Shown: in pieces, positions 7,244 to 8,870 of the stretch
Numbering within the stretch: the stretch's first letter is position 1
Layout: each line of letters opens with the position of its first letter
Notes under the pieces: model-generated
The model's input: only the letters and a program-made list of their open reading frames with translations
What the model was told of the DNA's origin: nothing
Database searches by the model: none
Assembly: GCA_964541895.1 (NCBI GenBank)
Contig: CAZISM010000176.1
Location: 1 to 8,870, forward strand
Direction: 5' to 3'
Length of the DNA: 8,870 nt
Origin: CAZISM01 sp964541895
GTDB lineage: Bacteria; Zhuqueibacterota; Zhuqueibacteria; Residuimicrobiales; Residuimicrobiaceae
Made by a program: the position numbers and the translations under genes

Positions 7244-7343
7244 NNNNNNNNNNNNNNNNNNNNNNNNNNNNNNNNNNNNNNNNNNNNNNNNNNNNNNNNN
7301 NNNNNNNNNNNNNNNNNNNNNNNNNNNNNNNNNNNNNNNNNNN
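7244..7343. other. Assembly gap (100 N)
   Basis: Exactly 100 undetermined bases, the same size as the other gap and so probably a placeholder. Linkage between the kinase operon and the right-hand operon rests on scaffolding across it and may be wrong in distance or content. Confidence 0.97.
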
Positions 7344-7350
7344 TGGGCCA

Positions 7351-7390
7351 AATAAAAAAGGGCACAGACTGGAAAACCATTTCTGCGCCC
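7351..7390 (-). terminator. Intrinsic terminator of the right-hand minus-strand operon
   Basis: Read on the minus strand, GGGCGCAGA (7390-7382) pairs with TCTGTGCCC (7368-7360) over nine base pairs including one G-U, and six T (7359-7354) then ATT follow directly. The loop contains TGGTTTTCCA, which can lengthen the hairpin. On the plus strand the same position would be an A-C mismatch and no T run follows, so the signal belongs to minus-strand transcription. It lies about 117 bases beyond the stop of the duplicated secreted protein gene. Confidence 0.85.
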
Positions 7391-7429
7391 TCAGGGAGGC
7401 TTGGGGAATGCTGCCACCGTTTTTGTATT

Positions 7430-7498
7430 AGCCTCAGCATCTGCTTAAAGATACACCGGTTATGGCACATATGCAAGACCGAAATTGATGCCGAGGCT
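7430..7498 (-). other. Long-range RNA hairpin in the 3' untranslated region
   Basis: Two 12-base arms (7487-7498 and 7430-7441) pair completely on the minus-strand RNA, with one G-U wobble; the plus strand would have an A-C mismatch at that place. The loop is 45 bases. The second arm can instead pair with bases further downstream: GAGGCTT-compatible AAGCCTC at 7402-7396, or ATGCTG with CAGCAT near 7408-7413. Competing structures just before a terminator are therefore possible. No matching known RNA family was recognised. Confidence 0.5.
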
Positions 7499-7506
7499 GC
7501 TGCGTT

Positions 7507-8616
7507 CTAAAAATCTCGAATCTGAACTTTGCTTTTTAAGGCGTCCGCTGAAAGTGTTCCGGAATAAACCTGGGCGATGTCCGCCATTCTGGCTCTGCAG
7601 GTAAATCCCTTGCCGGATTCTTCACCAAATCCTCTTGATATTTCTGCCTGAATGAAGAGGATCTCTTCCGGTTTCAGGGAACGCAGTGAGCCGGCAAAGC
7701 GAGCCAGCACATCCAGCACATCGTCCTTGATCGCGGGCAGGCGTTTGTTGCGGTTCTCGTTCCGTGTTTTGGCGACAGCGGCCACATCCAGCACGCCGGT
7801 GGATCTTTCCAGGCCGGCAACCGCCAGGGCGGAGAATTCGTGCAGGCTTGTCATCACCACGACACCATAGCCCGGCAGGTACATGCTGCGGATGCTTTTG
7901 CCGGGCAGGGGCCCCTGATCGGCACCGGCCAGGGCATTGCTGAGGATATTTTCGAATATATCCAGCTCCCTGGTCAGCTCATCAGCGGCTGTTTTTTCGC
8001 TATAGTGGATCGCGCCGGCTGCATTCTGCGCCTGCCGCAGTTGTGCCAGCTGTTCCTGACGGACGCTGGCATAAAAATGAGCAGGGGTTGAGGGCGATGG
8101 GGTGTCCCAGAATGCAGATGACGCATCGGTCCAGTCCACCATCACGGCCATGACCTCGCCAGGGGCCAGGCCGCGAACGGCGACGGCATAACTGGTGAAA
8201 AAGTGGTAGAGATCCTTTTTCAGTTTTTCGATCGTCTGTGTGCGCTCTTCGGCGCGGGATGAATCCGTCGGTTCGGCGACAGCGGCGGCATAGTAGGTCT
8301 CCGCCAGGTTGCGGCTGCCGGAGCCTTTGGGGGCTCTGGTTTTGGGGGCGCGGGCCATGCTGAAGGAATGCTCATAGGGCACATTGAAAATGATCCCGAA
8401 TCCTTCCAGATACATGCCGCGGCAGCTGCCGCCCCAGAAGCGGCTGCTTTCCCCTTGTCCCAGGACCTGGCAGAGTACGGTTTCGAGGATATCGATATCA
8501 CGTTGGAGATCGGAGTGTCGGCTCTGACTCGAGAGCGGCGTGATCCAGGACAGGCAGCTGAGGCTGAACAGGAGCAGCCAGCGCTTCACAGGGGTACGAG
8601 TTTCAACTTTGAACAT
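7507..8616 (-). CDS. Secreted protein of unknown function with two tandem copies of one module
   Basis: 369 residues; family not recognised. Residues 1-31 look like a Sec signal peptide (basic KRWLLLFSLSCLSW, then SSQS); the Cys at 21 is not in a proper lipobox. The mature part is an internal duplication. Module A (about 36-190) and module B (about 213-350) align: DIDILETVL (40-48) with ELDIFENIL (217-225); MYLEGFGIIF (68-77) with MYLPGYGVVV (245-254), both offset 177; KKDLYHFFTSYAVAVRGLAPGEVMAVMV with KDDVLDVLARFAGSLRSLKPEEILFIQA, offset 164; FYASVRQEQL with FTCRARMADI, offset 157. Module A has an extra Pro/Lys/Arg-rich stretch near 89-101. No catalytic motif or membrane helix is seen beyond the signal. 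Start: AAGGAG lies six bases before the ATG. The upstream gene ends 14 bases away, so the two share an operon. An envelope or periplasmic role is inferred. Confidence 0.85.
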   Translation of the reverse strand: MFKVETRTPVKRWLLLFSLSCLSWITPLSSQSRHSDLQRDIDILETVLCQVLGQGESSRFWGGSCRGMYLEGFGIIFNVPYEHSFSMARAPKTRAPKGSGSRNLAETYYAAAVAEPTDSSRAEERTQTIEKLKKDLYHFFTSYAVAVRGLAPGEVMAVMVDWTDASSAFWDTPSPSTPAHFYASVRQEQLAQLRQAQNAAGAIHYSEKTAADELTRELDIFENILSNALAGADQGPLPGKSIRSMYLPGYGVVVMTSLHEFSALAVAGLERSTGVLDVAAVAKTRNENRNKRLPAIKDDVLDVLARFAGSLRSLKPEEILFIQAEISRGFGEESGKGFTCRARMADIAQVYSGTLSADALKSKVQIRDF

Positions 8617-8621
8617 GTCTC

Positions 8622-8628
8622 ACTCCTT
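8622..8628 (-). promoter_or_regulatory. Ribosome binding site of the duplicated secreted protein
   Basis: AAGGAGT on the minus strand, with AAGGAG six bases from the ATG at 8616. It fills most of the 14-base space after the stop of the upstream gene and fixes the start of the secreted protein. Confidence 0.75.
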
Positions 8629-8630
8629 CG

Positions 8631-8870
8631 TTATTGTATTTGTTCCGAATAATTAGCTTTGATGAATTCCGTCAGGATCTGATCGGTCATTGCCAGCCGG
8701 GTCGCGGTATGATCCTGCAGGGCATCGAGGCCGGCGCGGACCACTTGCAGGTCCTGCAGCCGTTTACGATCCACTTGTACGGCCAGCTCGGCGATCGTTT
8801 TGGTCAGCGTTTGTTGCTGCCGGCTTTCGCTCTGTGCCACCAGGCTTTGCATGAACTGCAGATGTTTGAC
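8631..8870 (-). CDS. C-terminal coiled-coil segment of an unidentified protein
   Basis: The last 79 residues of a gene that begins beyond the window; the frame is open to base 8870, so the ATG at 8852 is not its true start. The visible part (VKHLQFMQSLVAQSES at the front, ending ANYSEQIQ) is polar, rich in Gln, Leu and Arg, and shows a heptad-like pattern (LTKTIAELAVQVDRKRLQDL), so it is probably an extended coiled coil. No membrane segment or enzyme motif is seen. C-terminal coiled coils of this kind occur in anti-sigma factors encoded with ECF sigma factors, often followed by a secreted protein of unknown role. That identity is only a guess without the N-terminus. It lies 14 bases upstream of the secreted protein gene, in the same operon. 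Confidence 0.75.
   Translation of the reverse strand, partial: VKHLQFMQSLVAQSESRQQQTLTKTIAELAVQVDRKRLQDLQVVRAGLDALQDHTATRLAMTDQILTEFIKANYSEQIQ

Noticed and set aside
7344..7476. A small minus-strand frame running from 7476 into the second gap
   Set aside because: It has no ribosome binding site, runs through the terminator hairpin and its T tract, and continues only through N bases.

Overview
The window is about 8.9 kb of a draft bacterial assembly with moderately high G+C. It is broken by two runs of exactly 100 N (3672-3771 and 7244-7343), which look like scaffolding placeholders of unknown true length. An Omp85-type outer-membrane barrel with a Sec signal peptide shows a diderm (Gram-negative) organism. 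An RsmE carrying an 'AAMKQCGRS' segment, a soluble many-PAS hybrid kinase with 'GGIAHEFNNILTPIMGY', and a GlpE-like run of ordinary housekeeping genes would suit an environmental lineage of the FCB/Calditrichota or Desulfobacterota type. That placement is only an impression and was not tested.

Left part, + strand (1-2633): the C-terminal half of a SpoIIE/RsbU-type PP2C phosphatase, then a single-POTRA Omp85 barrel protein, then rsmE (16S rRNA m3U1498 methyltransferase). The last two genes are separated by one base, so they are probably co-transcribed and perhaps translationally coupled. rsmE meets the next gene tail to tail, and both stop codons sit inside one short palindrome (2629-2650).

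Middle part, - strand (2646-6962): a TerC/Alx-family membrane protein whose N-terminus is lost in the first gap; a stand-alone receiver-domain response regulator whose C-terminus is lost in the same gap; and, upstream of it, a 938-residue soluble hybrid histidine kinase (coiled coil, four PAS-like domains, HisKA, HATPase_c, receiver). Kinase and regulator are 3 nt apart and form a two-gene phosphorelay operon. The region 6963-7243 is its probable leader, with a weak sigma70-like promoter candidate.

Right part, - strand (7351-8870): the end of a coiled-coil protein, then a secreted protein of unknown function built from two tandem copies of a roughly 140-150-residue module, then an unusually structured 3' region (a 12-bp long-range hairpin followed by a clear intrinsic terminator). 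The duplicated secreted protein and its structured tail are the least explained parts of the window. No CRISPR array, tRNA, rRNA, transposase or phage gene was seen.
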